Notes under the pieces: generated by a model
What the model was told of the DNA's origin: nothing
The model's input: only the letters and a program-made list of their open reading frames with translations
Databases searched by the model: none
Shown: one piece after another, positions 8,508-17,310 of the stretch
Numbering within the stretch: the stretch's first letter is position 1
Layout of the letters: each line of letters starts with the position of its first letter
Made by a program: the position numbers and the translations under genes
Source: JAHRAW01 sp965262585
GTDB taxonomy: Bacteria > Pseudomonadota > Gammaproteobacteria > Arenicellales > Poriferihabitantaceae
NCBI GenBank assembly: GCA_965262585.1
Contig: OZ253546.1
Span: 248,001-312,000 of the forward strand
DNA length: 64,000 nucleotides
Reading direction: 5' to 3'

Positions 8508-9746
8508 ATGCCGCGCATCCGGGCTTTTGAAGGCTATTTGGTGGACCCGGCCCGCGCCGAACAAGTGGTGTCACCGGCCTACGATGCGGTGTCGCCTTCC
8601 ATGCGCCGACAATTCGCCGAAGATAATCCGCAAAACTATTTGAACACCATGCGCCTGCGGGAAGATTTTCCCGAAGATGCGCAGCCTACGGTGGAAGACC
8701 TACTGGCGTCGAACAAGGCGCGCCTCGATGAACTGCTGTCCAACGGTGCCTTCAACCGCTTCGAGCAGCCCTGCATGTTCGTCTACCAACTGTCGGTGGA
8801 TGGCCACACGCAAACCGGTGTGGTGTGCGAAGTATCCGTTGACGAATATCAACAAGGGCGACTGCGCAAACACGAAAACACCCGCAGCGATAAAGAAGAT
8901 TTGCTGGCGTTGTATCAGAAAGTGGTGGGCGTTTCGTCGAGCCCGATATGCATCGCCTACCCCCACGACCGCGACATCGAGCAAGTGCTCGCCGAAGCAA
9001 CCGGGAAGACACCGACGCTGGATTTTGTCTCCGCCGACGGAGTCGCCCAGCGAGTATGGTGCATCGAAAACATCGCGCAGCAGCAAAAATTGCAGGCTTT
9101 GTTTGACCGCATCGAAATCACCTACCTCACCGACGGCCACCACCGCGCCGCCTCCGGCTGGCGTTATGCGCAGATGCGGCGGCAAAGCGGGAGCAACCGA
9201 GGGGACGAGTCATACAATCAACTTCTGGTGGTGCTGTTCTCCGCCGAACAACTCGCCCTGCTGCCGTTTCATCGCGCCGTCAAGGACTTGAACGGATGGT
9301 CCGAAGCGACGCTGGTGAAAGCCCTTGAAAAAGACTTTTCGGTGTCGGCGATGCCAGCCAGTGCATCTTTCGAACCGACTCGTCATGGCGAATTTGGAAT
9401 GCTCCTCAACGACCGATGGTATCAACTGCGCATCCGTGAAGAATTGGTGGACGCCGCCGACCCGGTCAATTCTCTGGACGTCTCCATCCTGCAAAACCAT
9501 GTCCTCGAACCACTGCTCGGAATCACCGACATACGCAGCGATCCACGACTGGATTATGTCTCTGGAATCATGGGCAACGACGGGCTGCGGCAAAAATGCG
9601 CCGAGGGCTGGGCGGTCTGTTTCGCCTGCTTCGCCACTTCCATCGCACAACTCATGGCGGTAGCCGACGCCGGCGCGCTGATGCCGCCAAAATCTACCTA
9701 CTTCAACCCCAAAGCCAACTCCGGGGTATTCATCCGCCGCAAATAG
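8508..9746 (+). CDS. DUF1015-family protein in the serine operon
   Basis: A 412-residue protein recognisable as DUF1015 by the opening RIRAFEGYLV with VVSPAYDAVSP, the block LRKHENTRSDKEDLLALY (about 119-136) and TDGHHRAASGWRY (208-220). The biochemical role is not established to my knowledge. The KHENT and DGHHR motifs recall the nucleotide-binding motifs of the ParB/sulfiredoxin-like superfamily, which includes SerK serine kinases. It starts 4 bp after serC, and no serB phosphatase follows. A role in serine or phosphoserine metabolism is therefore a reasonable inference, not a demonstrated function. No signal peptide or membrane helix is seen. Confidence 0.82.
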   Translation: MPRIRAFEGYLVDPARAEQVVSPAYDAVSPSMRRQFAEDNPQNYLNTMRLREDFPEDAQPTVEDLLASNKARLDELLSNGAFNRFEQPCMFVYQLSVDGHTQTGVVCEVSVDEYQQGRLRKHENTRSDKEDLLALYQKVVGVSSSPICIAYPHDRDIEQVLAEATGKTPTLDFVSADGVAQRVWCIENIAQQQKLQALFDRIEITYLTDGHHRAASGWRYAQMRRQSGSNRGDESYNQLLVVLFSAEQLALLPFHRAVKDLNGWSEATLVKALEKDFSVSAMPASASFEPTRHGEFGMLLNDRWYQLRIREELVDAADPVNSLDVSILQNHVLEPLLGITDIRSDPRLDYVSGIMGNDGLRQKCAEGWAVCFACFATSIAQLMAVADAGALMPPKSTYFNPKANSGVFIRRK

Positions 9747-9769
9747 GTCGGGGGGTTTAGGTAATTCCC

Positions 9770-10630
9770 TTAACCCGCCGGTTTAATACGCCCGCCGGTC
9801 ACGCGCTCGTTGCCGCCGAGGTCTCGGCGGGTGGCGATGGCGGCGAAGCGGTTTTGTTCGAACAATGCGCGTACCGCCGCGCCCTGCTCCCAGCCGTGTT
9901 CCACAAGCAACTCCCCGCCGCCGTTCAAACTGCCGGCGGCATTGGCGATAATTCGCTCGAGGTCGGCCAATCCGTTGGCCGCCGATACCAATGCCGAGTC
10001 GGGCTCGAAACGAACATCCCCGCGCCGCAGATGGGGGTCGCCGGGGGCGATATAGGGCGGGTTGGCGACGATGAGATCGAAGCGCCGCGCCGCGACTGCA
10101 CAAAACCAATCGCCGAGACAAAACTCGATGGGTTGCAAGTCGAGTTTTTGCGCGTTGCGTTCGGCTACTTCGAGGGCGGCGGGAGAAATATCGGTGGCGA
10201 CCAGGGTGCAATGGGGTAGTTCGCTCGCCAACGCCAGCGCGATGGCGCCGCTACCCGTGCCGAGTTCTAAAATGGTGGCGATCTTGCGGTGGGATGCGCG
10301 GGCAAGCGCTTCCTCAACCAGCAATTCGGTTTCCGGTCTGGGAATGAGTACATCCGGCGTAACCGCCAGCATCAGTGACCAGAATTCTTTTTCGCCGAGA
10401 AGGTAGGCGAGCGGTTCGCCACCGGCGCGTCTTTCCAGCAAAGATTGAAACTCCCCGACCGCGTGATCGGCCACCGGACGCTCTGCGTGGGCGATGAGCG
10501 TTGCGGTGGATTGGCCGGTGACTGCTGACAGCAATGTTTCGCTTTCGTTGCGATTATTGCTGCGGTCACCCTCATTGCCCTCATCACCGAGACGCTCGCG
10601 TCCCCAACTCAACAATTCCCCGACCGTCAT
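9770..10630 (-). CDS. prmC: Peptide chain release factor N5-glutamine methyltransferase
   Basis: The start is taken at the ATG ending at 10630 (MTVGELLSWGRERLG), 10 bp after the prfA stop. A longer frame would run into prfA. The 286-residue product methylates the Gln of the GGQ motif in RF1 and RF2. The SAM motif is ILELGTGSGAIALALA, and the catalytic NPPY motif appears as LIVANPPYIAPGD. PRPETELLVEEAL is the substrate-side signature. A low-complexity stretch GNEGDRSNNRNES lies in the N-terminal helical domain. It is last in hemA-prfA-prmC, as in E. coli. Confidence 0.95.
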   Translation of the reverse strand: MTVGELLSWGRERLGDEGNEGDRSNNRNESETLLSAVTGQSTATLIAHAERPVADHAVGEFQSLLERRAGGEPLAYLLGEKEFWSLMLAVTPDVLIPRPETELLVEEALARASHRKIATILELGTGSGAIALALASELPHCTLVATDISPAALEVAERNAQKLDLQPIEFCLGDWFCAVAARRFDLIVANPPYIAPGDPHLRRGDVRFEPDSALVSAANGLADLERIIANAAGSLNGGGELLVEHGWEQGAAVRALFEQNRFAAIATRRDLGGNERVTGGRIKPAG

Positions 10631-10640
10631 TGGCGCCGCA

Positions 10641-11735
10641 TCATGAATCTTGCAATGCCTGTGGCTCCGCCAGTAACGCGGCGTGCTGCTCGGCGATGAG
10701 CGGTTCAATGACCGGATCCAGGTTGCCGGTGAGGATGTCCTCGAGTTTGTATAAGGTTAGGTTGATGCGGTGGTCGGTAACCCGTCCCTGCGGGAAGTTG
10801 TAGGTTCGGATGCGCTCCGAACGGTCGCCGCTGCCCACCAACGATTTGCGCGTGCTGGCTTCTTGCTGGCGCTGTTTTTGCGCCTCGGTTTCGAGCAAGC
10901 GCGATTTTAGAATCACCAGCGCGCGGGCGCGGTTTTTATGTTGAGAACGCTGCTCCTGACATTCCACCACCACACCGCTCGGCAAATGGGTCAGGCGGAT
11001 GGCGGAATCGGTTTTGTTGACGTGCTGGCCGCCGGCACCCGAAGCGCGAAAAGTATCCACCCGAACATCCGCCGGGTTGATTTCAATCTCGTCCATCTCA
11101 TCGGCTTCGGGCATCACCGCCACGGTGCAGGCCGAGGTGTGAATGCGTCCCTGAGATTCGGTTTCCGGCACGCGCTGCACGCGGTGGGCACCGGATTCAA
11201 ATTTCAATCGTGAATAAGCCCGCGCCCCTTCGACGCGGCTGATGATTTCCCGGTAACCGCCGTGCTCGCCTTCGCTGCGGCTCAGCACTTCAACTTTCCA
11301 TCTGCAGCGTTCGGCGTAGGCGTGATACATCTTGAACAAGTCGCCGGCGAATAGCGCCGCTTCATCGCCGCCGGTACCGGCGCGGATTTCCAGAAAAATG
11401 TTGCGTCCGTCGTTGCGGTCTGCGGGCAACAATAAAGTCTGCAGGGCCGACTCGCATTCGTTCAGCGTCCGTTCCAACGCCGGCATTTCCTCTTTGGCCA
11501 TTTCCCGAATGGTGTCGTCCCGGTCGGCCAGCATCTGGCGAATTTCCGCCACTTGCCGTTCCAGTTGCCGCCGGCGGGAGACGGCGACAACGATGGGTTC
11601 GATTTCCGCCAGTTCAATGGATGATTTGCGAAACTGCTCCCGGTCCGAGACCACCGCCGGGTCCGACAGCAGCACTTGGAGTTCGGTGTGCCGCTCGACG
11701 ATTTGTCGTAGTTTGTCTTCGGTTGCCGGATTCAT
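10641..11735 (-). CDS. prfA: Peptide chain release factor 1
   Basis: A start at the ATG ending at 11735 (MNPATEDKLRQIVE) gives 364 residues, close to the usual 360; the frame extends nine codons further upstream without conserved sequence. The peptidyl-transferase motif is GAGGQHVNKTDSA and the stop-codon recognition tripeptide is PET in RVQRVPETESQG, at the place of the P-x-T of RF1. It terminates translation at UAA and UAG. It sits between hemA and prmC, whose product methylates this protein, a conserved functional pairing. Confidence 0.96.
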   Translation of the reverse strand: MNPATEDKLRQIVERHTELQVLLSDPAVVSDREQFRKSSIELAEIEPIVVAVSRRRQLERQVAEIRQMLADRDDTIREMAKEEMPALERTLNECESALQTLLLPADRNDGRNIFLEIRAGTGGDEAALFAGDLFKMYHAYAERCRWKVEVLSRSEGEHGGYREIISRVEGARAYSRLKFESGAHRVQRVPETESQGRIHTSACTVAVMPEADEMDEIEINPADVRVDTFRASGAGGQHVNKTDSAIRLTHLPSGVVVECQEQRSQHKNRARALVILKSRLLETEAQKQRQQEASTRKSLVGSGDRSERIRTYNFPQGRVTDHRINLTLYKLEDILTGNLDPVIEPLIAEQHAALLAEPQALQDS

Positions 11736-11801
11736 TATAAAAACCAAGAGGCGCGCCGACACCGCTACCCTGTCCGCCGGGAACAGCGTGCCGGTGTGCG
11801 G

Positions 11802-13079
11802 TTATAAGCCGAATAGTTTGCGGGCTGCAGCGATAAGCCCAGGATTGCCATCCATCTGAGCACTGCGAAGGGCGCGACTCGGGTGGTGGGCGAATTTATG
11901 CGCGAGATTTCGCGCCAGTTGCCGGGCTACCGCTTGAGGGTCTTCGCCGTTGCGAATTCTTCGCGCCGCCCGCTCCGCTTCTTCCCCGCTCATGGCATCC
12001 AGTTCCCGACGCAGGGCGCGAATGGCGGGAACCGATTCCAGCGAGCGCATCCAGCGCATGAAGCGAACCACTTGCAGGTCGATGATGATTTCCGCCTCCT
12101 CGGCGGCTTGCACCCGCAAACCCCGGTTGTGATCCACCACCGATTGGAGATCGTCCACGGTATACAAATACACATCGCGCAACCGGCTCACTTCCGCTTC
12201 CACATCGCGCGGAACCGCGAGGTCGAGGATGAACATCGGCTTGTGTCGACGCCGATTCTTGCGCTCGGCCAACGCCCGCTCCACCGCGCCTTTGCCGAGA
12301 ATGGGCAAGGTGCTGGCGGTGGAGGAAACGACGATGTCGGCTTCGGCAAGGCGTTCGGGAATTTGCCCCAGAGTGATGGCTTCGCAGCCCACCGCCTGTG
12401 CCAATGTCTGCGCCCGCTGGATGGAGCGGTTGGCGATGATCATCGGCCCGATTCCGCTTTCCTTGAGATGGCGCGCCACCAGTTCGATGGTCTCGCCGGC
12501 GCCGATGAGCAATACGGTCTGCTCGGCGAGGCGCGTGAACACCCGCCGGGCGAGGCATACCCCGGCGTAGGCAACCGACACCGAGTTGGCGCCGATGGCG
12601 GTGTCGGTGCGCACCTGCTTGGCCACCGAAAAGGTGTGCTGAAAAAGCCGGTTCAGCACCTTGCCGGTGGCACCGGCATCCGCCGCGGTGTGAAACGCAT
12701 CTTTCATCTGTCCGAGTATTTGTGGCTCACCGAGCACCAGGGAATCGAGGCCCGAAGCCACCCGAAACGCATGCTTGACCGCCTGCTCGTTGGGGAAATG
12801 ATACACACTGCCGGCCAGGTCGGAGCGGCTGAAACCGGTATGGCGGCTGAACCAGTCGAGGATGATCTGCTCGCCGCCGGGGTGCTGGTTTGGGGTATCC
12901 TGCCCGCAGTAAATTTCGGTGCGGTTGCAGGTGGACAAAATCGCCGCTTCGCTTGCCGCCCCGCCGCTGGAAGTCAATTCCCGCAACGCCGGCCGCAACG
13001 CATCCGGACCAAAAGCCACCTGCTCCCGCAACTCGATGGGAGCAGTTTCGTGGTTGAGACCGAGGGCGAGGAGTTTCAT
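11802..13079 (-). CDS. hemA: Glutamyl-tRNA reductase
   Basis: The start at the ATG ending at 13079 (MKLLALGLNHETAP) gives 425 residues, the family length; the 59 upstream in-frame codons run into repeat sequence and are not conserved. The enzyme reduces glutamyl-tRNA(Glu) to glutamate-1-semialdehyde, the first step of tetrapyrrole synthesis. The nucleophilic Cys is in ILSTCNRTEIY, the substrate region is GLDSLVLGEPQILGQ and the NADPH site is VLLIGAGETIELVARHL. A C-terminal dimerisation helix follows. First gene of hemA-prfA-prmC on the minus strand. It is separated from the divergent metY by about 260 bp. Confidence 0.95.
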   Translation of the reverse strand: MKLLALGLNHETAPIELREQVAFGPDALRPALRELTSSGGAASEAAILSTCNRTEIYCGQDTPNQHPGGEQIILDWFSRHTGFSRSDLAGSVYHFPNEQAVKHAFRVASGLDSLVLGEPQILGQMKDAFHTAADAGATGKVLNRLFQHTFSVAKQVRTDTAIGANSVSVAYAGVCLARRVFTRLAEQTVLLIGAGETIELVARHLKESGIGPMIIANRSIQRAQTLAQAVGCEAITLGQIPERLAEADIVVSSTASTLPILGKGAVERALAERKNRRRHKPMFILDLAVPRDVEAEVSRLRDVYLYTVDDLQSVVDHNRGLRVQAAEEAEIIIDLQVVRFMRWMRSLESVPAIRALRRELDAMSGEEAERAARRIRNGEDPQAVARQLARNLAHKFAHHPSRALRSAQMDGNPGLIAAARKLFGL

Positions 13080-13170
13080 TAGCGGTTGGATGCGCGGCAA
13101 TCTGCGGATTGTGAACACTATTATAAAGGAAGCCCGGGCAATTTCACCGCTCGATAACCGCCTCGAAGGA

Positions 13171-13221
13171 GCAACTTGCGCCGCTTCGGACAGGCACGGG
13201 GGCTTTGTCCCTACGAGGTCG
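13171..13221 (+). repeat. Dispersed ~50-bp repeat with GGACA...TGTCC arms
   Basis: This copy lies in the hemA/metY intergenic space. It shares nearly 50 bases with 37001-37050, including CGCTTCGGACAGGCA, then a G run, then TGTCCCTACGAGG. GGACA and TGTCC can form a short hairpin around the G-rich centre. A second partial unit (GGTCGGACAGGCAACGGGGG) follows immediately. I know of no named family for it. Confidence 0.7.
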
Positions 13222-13340
13222 GACAGGCAACGGGGGTGGGCGCATACAAGGGCCATAATGCACGCTGGTTTTCTGCTACACTGCCGATTTGAAGTGTCCT
13301 TATACTGACCTGATTATCAATATTCTCCGGGGAATCCAAC

Positions 13341-14612
13341 ATGAAAATTGAAACTAAAGCGATCCATTCCGGTTATCAACCGGAGCCTACCACCCATTCC
13401 GTGGCGGTGCCGATCTACCAGACCACGGCTTATGCGTTCGACAACACCCAGCACGGCGCCGATTTGTTTGACTTGAAAGTGCTCGGCAACATTTACACGC
13501 GCATTATGAATCCCACCAACGATGTGCTCGAGCAACGGGTGGCGGATATGGAAGGCGGTGTGGCGGGGTTGGCGGTGGCTTCGGGGCAGGCGGCAACCAC
13601 TTATTCTATTTTGACCATCGCTGAAGCCGGAGACAATTTTATCGCCATGTCGACGCTGTACGGCGGTACTTACAATCTTTTCGCGCATACCTTCCCGCAA
13701 CTCGGCATCAATGTGCGTTTTGCCGACCCGGAAAATCTCGACGGGATGGCGGCCTTGATTGATTCCAAAACCAAAGCGGTGTATTGCGAATCCATCGGCA
13801 ACCCGGCGGGCAACGTGCTCGACTTGGAAAAAATCGCCGACATCGCCCACGCCCACGGAATTCCCGTGATCGTCGACAACACCGTAGCAACCCCGTATCT
13901 GTGCCGCCCGTTTGAATGGAACTGCGACATCGTGGTGCATTCGGTAACCAAGTATATAAGCGGCCACGGCACCGTCATCGGCGGTGCGCTGGTGGATGCC
14001 AACCGCTTCGACTGGGTGGCCAACAAAGAGCGTTTCAAACGCCTCAACGAACCCGATGTTTCCTACCACGGCGTGGTGTTTACGGAAACCGGATTGCCGC
14101 CCTTCATCCTGCGCGCACGAGTGGTACCGTTGCGCAACATCGGCGCTGCCATGGCGCCGCAAAATGCGTTTCTGGCGTTGCAAGGTCTGGAAACTCTGCC
14201 CCTGCGTATGGATCGGATTTGCGAAAACACGCTGACCGTCGCCAAACACCTCAAAGACCAGCCCAATGTGACCTGGGTGCGTTATGCGGGACTCGACGAC
14301 AGCCCGCACAAAGCACTGCTCGATAAATATATGGGCGGGCGCGCTTCCGGCATCCTGAGTTTCGGTATCAAGGGCGGCGTCGAAGCCGGCACCAAATTCA
14401 TAGACGCGCTGCAACTCATCACCCGACTGGTGAACATCGGCGACGCCAAATCTTTGGCTTGTCATCCCGCCACCACCACCCATCGGCAACTCTCCGAAGA
14501 AGAACTTGCCACCTCCGGGGTTACCAGAGACCTTGTGCGCCTGTCCATCGGCATCGAAAATATCGACGACATCATCGAAGACATCGATCAGGCGTTGAGC
14601 GCTTCGGCCTGA
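13341..14612 (+). CDS. metY: O-acetylhomoserine sulfhydrylase
   Basis: A 423-residue Cys/Met-metabolism PLP enzyme that makes homocysteine from O-acetylhomoserine and sulfide. Typical blocks are TKAIHSGYQPEPTTHSVAVP, then YQTTAYAFDNT and RIMNPTNDVLEQRVADMEGG. The PLP lysine is in HSVTKYISGHGTVIGG, and a late SLACHPATTTH segment carries the carboxylate-binding region. The long MetY-type insert LNEPDVSYHGVVFTE separates it from MetB and MetC. A GGGG-rich Shine-Dalgarno precedes the ATG. It stands alone between divergent hemA and the lolB operon. Confidence 0.94.
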   Translation: MKIETKAIHSGYQPEPTTHSVAVPIYQTTAYAFDNTQHGADLFDLKVLGNIYTRIMNPTNDVLEQRVADMEGGVAGLAVASGQAATTYSILTIAEAGDNFIAMSTLYGGTYNLFAHTFPQLGINVRFADPENLDGMAALIDSKTKAVYCESIGNPAGNVLDLEKIADIAHAHGIPVIVDNTVATPYLCRPFEWNCDIVVHSVTKYISGHGTVIGGALVDANRFDWVANKERFKRLNEPDVSYHGVVFTETGLPPFILRARVVPLRNIGAAMAPQNAFLALQGLETLPLRMDRICENTLTVAKHLKDQPNVTWVRYAGLDDSPHKALLDKYMGGRASGILSFGIKGGVEAGTKFIDALQLITRLVNIGDAKSLACHPATTTHRQLSEEELATSGVTRDLVRLSIGIENIDDIIEDIDQALSASA

Positions 14613-14750
14613 TCCGGTGCGGGGAATTCGGCGAGAAACCGGCGGCGCGGGTTTGACCGGATTCCCGTTCGCATTGGAATGACGGAGACCCGCCACAGGT
14701 ATCGCCGCCATTTCCGCCTCATGCTCATCGGTTCCAGAGTTGCCAGCGTG

Positions 14751-16598
14751 ATGCGGAGATGGAAAACCTGGAAAATAGTAACCGCCGGGCTTTTATGCGC
14801 CGCTTGGTTATCCGGTTGCGCCACGCCGCCGGAGCAACCGCCTGACCGCGCACAAAACCTGCACGAGACCGCAGACAGCACACCACCCGCAAGCATCGTC
14901 GGCGAAGCGGCAGAACTCAGCGGCGAATTATTGTACGAATTGTTGCTCGCCAACATCGCCGGCCAGCGTGGCCATCTCGAGGTCGCCATGGAATCCCTGT
15001 CGCGTGCCGCCCACTTGTCCCGGGATCATCGCATCGCCGCTCAGGCCATGGCGCTGGCGGCGCAACTTGAGGATTATCGCCGGATCATTGATTTATCCGA
15101 CCTCATGGCCGACATCCGTCCGGGCGAAACCCGCCACCACATGATGCTCGCCAAAGCCCGCTTGGCAACCGGCCTGGACGAACAGGCGTTGAAGTTGCTC
15201 ATTGACCTCGCTCGCCGGCAGCCGGTGGGCGGGGAAGCGGTGTTGCAATCCATCGCCCTATTGCTCGCCGAACGACCGCCGGAGACGCAATTACTGGCGC
15301 GCTTTCGCCTCGGCATCGAGGCATGGCCGCAAAGCCCGGAACTGAAACTGACCGCGGCCCTGCTGGCCACCGAACTGGAGCAGAACGAAGATTTTCGGGA
15401 ATTGCTCGACGAGACGCTGAAACTGCGACCCGACTGGGAAGTGGCGGCCATGCTAAAAATGTCCGACCTGTCCGATTTCGATGCGCAACAGATGCCGACC
15501 TACGCCGATGACTTTTTGCGGAAATTTCCCGACGCCAAACAATTTCGCATTCGCTACGGCGAACTGTTGCACTACCTCGATCAACCGCAAAAAGCCCTGA
15601 CTCAGTTGGAAATCGTACTGCGGCAGGACCCGCAATCCACCGCCGCACTACTCGCCGGCGGCGTGATTTATCTGGCACAGGAGAACCTGCCGGAAGCCCT
15701 TGCTCGGCTGTCCCTGGTGCTGGCGTTGGAGCCGCGAAACGACCGCGCGCGGCTGTATATCGCCGACATCCAAATCGAACAGCAAGCGTTCGATTCGGCA
15801 ACGGCGGTGCTGCACGAAATTAGCACGCCGGAGTATTACCTCGATGTCGAAACCCGACTCGCCGTTGTGATTGCCAAACGGCAAGGCGTTGAATCTGGGA
15901 TTCGTCATCTCGCGGAAATTAACACCCGCAACGAGGCCGAAGCGGTTCGCGTGATCCTCAGCCAAGATTTACTATACCGAGATTTTGACTTGCTCGACCG
16001 CGCCAAGGCGGTGCTCGACGCCGGTCTGGAGAAAATACCCGGACACCCCGACTTGCTATACAACCGAGGCTTGCTGGCGGCGCAACTCAATCTGCTGGAG
16101 TTGCACGAACGCGATATGCGCGCGCTCATCGGTCAGCAACCGGACAACGCCCACGCCTACAACGCCCTGGGATACACCCTCGCCGATCAAACCGAGCGGC
16201 TGGATGAAGCCTTCGAACTAATCACCCGGGCGCTGGATATGAAGCCAAACGACCCGTACATTCTCGACAGCATGGGCTGGGTCAATTTCCGCATCGGCAA
16301 TAACGACAAGGCCATCGAGTTTCTGAGACGCGCCTTGAACGCGAAAAAAAATGCCGAGATTGCCGCCCACTTGGGCGAAGCGTTGTGGGCGGCGGGCAAG
16401 CGTCGGGAAGCCCGGGAAATTTGGGAACGGGGAAAACAATGGTCGCCGGATAACCCCATTTTACTGGACACCCTGAAACGCTTCTCGGACCAGGATTCAT
16501 CCGCCGCACCGGCTGAAGGGCGAAGGTTGGCGGGCATTCAAGCGATCATTCAGATGCCCCATTCGACATCAATGCCGCGCACCCTGCTTTCCCCGTAA
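14751..16598 (+). CDS. TPR-repeat outer-membrane lipoprotein upstream of lolB
   Basis: I start at the ATG 14751 (MRRWKTWKIVTAGLL) because it gives a textbook lipoprotein signal with lipobox LSGC about residue 22. The longer frame from 14679 adds a basic leader. The 615-residue product is mostly helical tetratricopeptide repeats, for example the C-terminal NAHAYNALGYTLADQTERLD and NDPYILDSMGWVNFRIGNND, both canonical TPR units. Such proteins regularly precede lolB-ispE in gammaproteobacteria. The lipid anchor and LolB neighbour suggest an envelope scaffold. The exact function is unknown. Confidence 0.85.
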   Translation: MRRWKTWKIVTAGLLCAAWLSGCATPPEQPPDRAQNLHETADSTPPASIVGEAAELSGELLYELLLANIAGQRGHLEVAMESLSRAAHLSRDHRIAAQAMALAAQLEDYRRIIDLSDLMADIRPGETRHHMMLAKARLATGLDEQALKLLIDLARRQPVGGEAVLQSIALLLAERPPETQLLARFRLGIEAWPQSPELKLTAALLATELEQNEDFRELLDETLKLRPDWEVAAMLKMSDLSDFDAQQMPTYADDFLRKFPDAKQFRIRYGELLHYLDQPQKALTQLEIVLRQDPQSTAALLAGGVIYLAQENLPEALARLSLVLALEPRNDRARLYIADIQIEQQAFDSATAVLHEISTPEYYLDVETRLAVVIAKRQGVESGIRHLAEINTRNEAEAVRVILSQDLLYRDFDLLDRAKAVLDAGLEKIPGHPDLLYNRGLLAAQLNLLELHERDMRALIGQQPDNAHAYNALGYTLADQTERLDEAFELITRALDMKPNDPYILDSMGWVNFRIGNNDKAIEFLRRALNAKKNAEIAAHLGEALWAAGKRREAREIWERGKQWSPDNPILLDTLKRFSDQDSSAAPAEGRRLAGIQAIIQMPHSTSMPRTLLSP

Positions 16599-16626
16599 TA
16601 TCGCCGCCGGCAACCGAAACCTAGTC

Positions 16627-17310
16627 GTGATTCATCCGCTTGGACGTTTTTTCCCGTTCTTGGCCATGCTCCTGCTGCTGGCCGGATGCGTGTCGCCCGA
16701 AGCGATCAAACCGACCACGCCCGACCAGGCCCGGGGCTTGTGGCAGCAACACCGGGAAAAAATGTCCGGCATTTCTTCATGGCACTTGAGGGGGAAAATC
16801 GCGGTGCGCACCGCATCCAAAAACGGCGCCAAAGGCGGCAGTGCCACGCTGGTTTGGACGTACCAGCACGACCAGCAGCAAATCGAACTATACGGCCCCT
16901 TCGGCAGCGGGCGGGTGCTGATTAGCGCGCAACCCGGCCGGGCTGTGCTCAAGGACACCAAGGGCAAAACTCTGGAGGGCACCACCGCCGCCGAGGTGTT
17001 GCATCAGCAACTGGGCTGGCAAGTGCCGTTCGAACAACTGCGGTATTGGGTGCGCGGCCTTCCCGGCCCGGACGCAACAGACCTCACATTAGATTACGCC
17101 GGACGCTTGAAAACCCTGCGACAGGGCATCTGGCGAGTGGAATACGAAGACTACGACGCCGTCAACCAACTTCAACTGCCGCGCAAACTCACCATCACAA
17201 CCGCTCCCGGAAGCATGGAAATTTACGCCCGCAACGGAGAATACATCGGCGACCAACTGAGCGTGAAAGTGCTTCTGAAACGCTGGAGGGACATTGAATT
17301 TGCCCCCTGA
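16627..17310 (+). CDS. lolB: Outer-membrane lipoprotein insertion factor LolB
   Basis: A 227-residue lipoprotein that accepts lipoproteins from LolA and inserts them in the outer membrane. GTG start at 16627; signal peptide with lipobox LAGC near residue 21. Family features are SSWHLRGKIAVRT, the exposed hydrophobic turn in IELYGPFGSGRVLI, and YWVRGLPGP. The final LPRKLTI strand is also visible. It lies between the TPR lipoprotein and ispE, and its last 17 bases overlap the ispE start, so they are probably coupled. Confidence 0.92.
   Translation: MIHPLGRFFPFLAMLLLLAGCVSPEAIKPTTPDQARGLWQQHREKMSGISSWHLRGKIAVRTASKNGAKGGSATLVWTYQHDQQQIELYGPFGSGRVLISAQPGRAVLKDTKGKTLEGTTAAEVLHQQLGWQVPFEQLRYWVRGLPGPDATDLTLDYAGRLKTLRQGIWRVEYEDYDAVNQLQLPRKLTITTAPGSMEIYARNGEYIGDQLSVKVLLKRWRDIEFAP

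Noticed and set aside
9783..10211. Long Arg-rich minus-strand ORF within prmC
   Set aside because: Composition is typical of a shadow frame in GC-rich DNA, and prmC motifs occupy the other frame.
13080..13256. Upstream extension of hemA
   Set aside because: The extra 59 residues translate the dispersed repeat; the conserved HemA start is MKLLALGLNHETAP.
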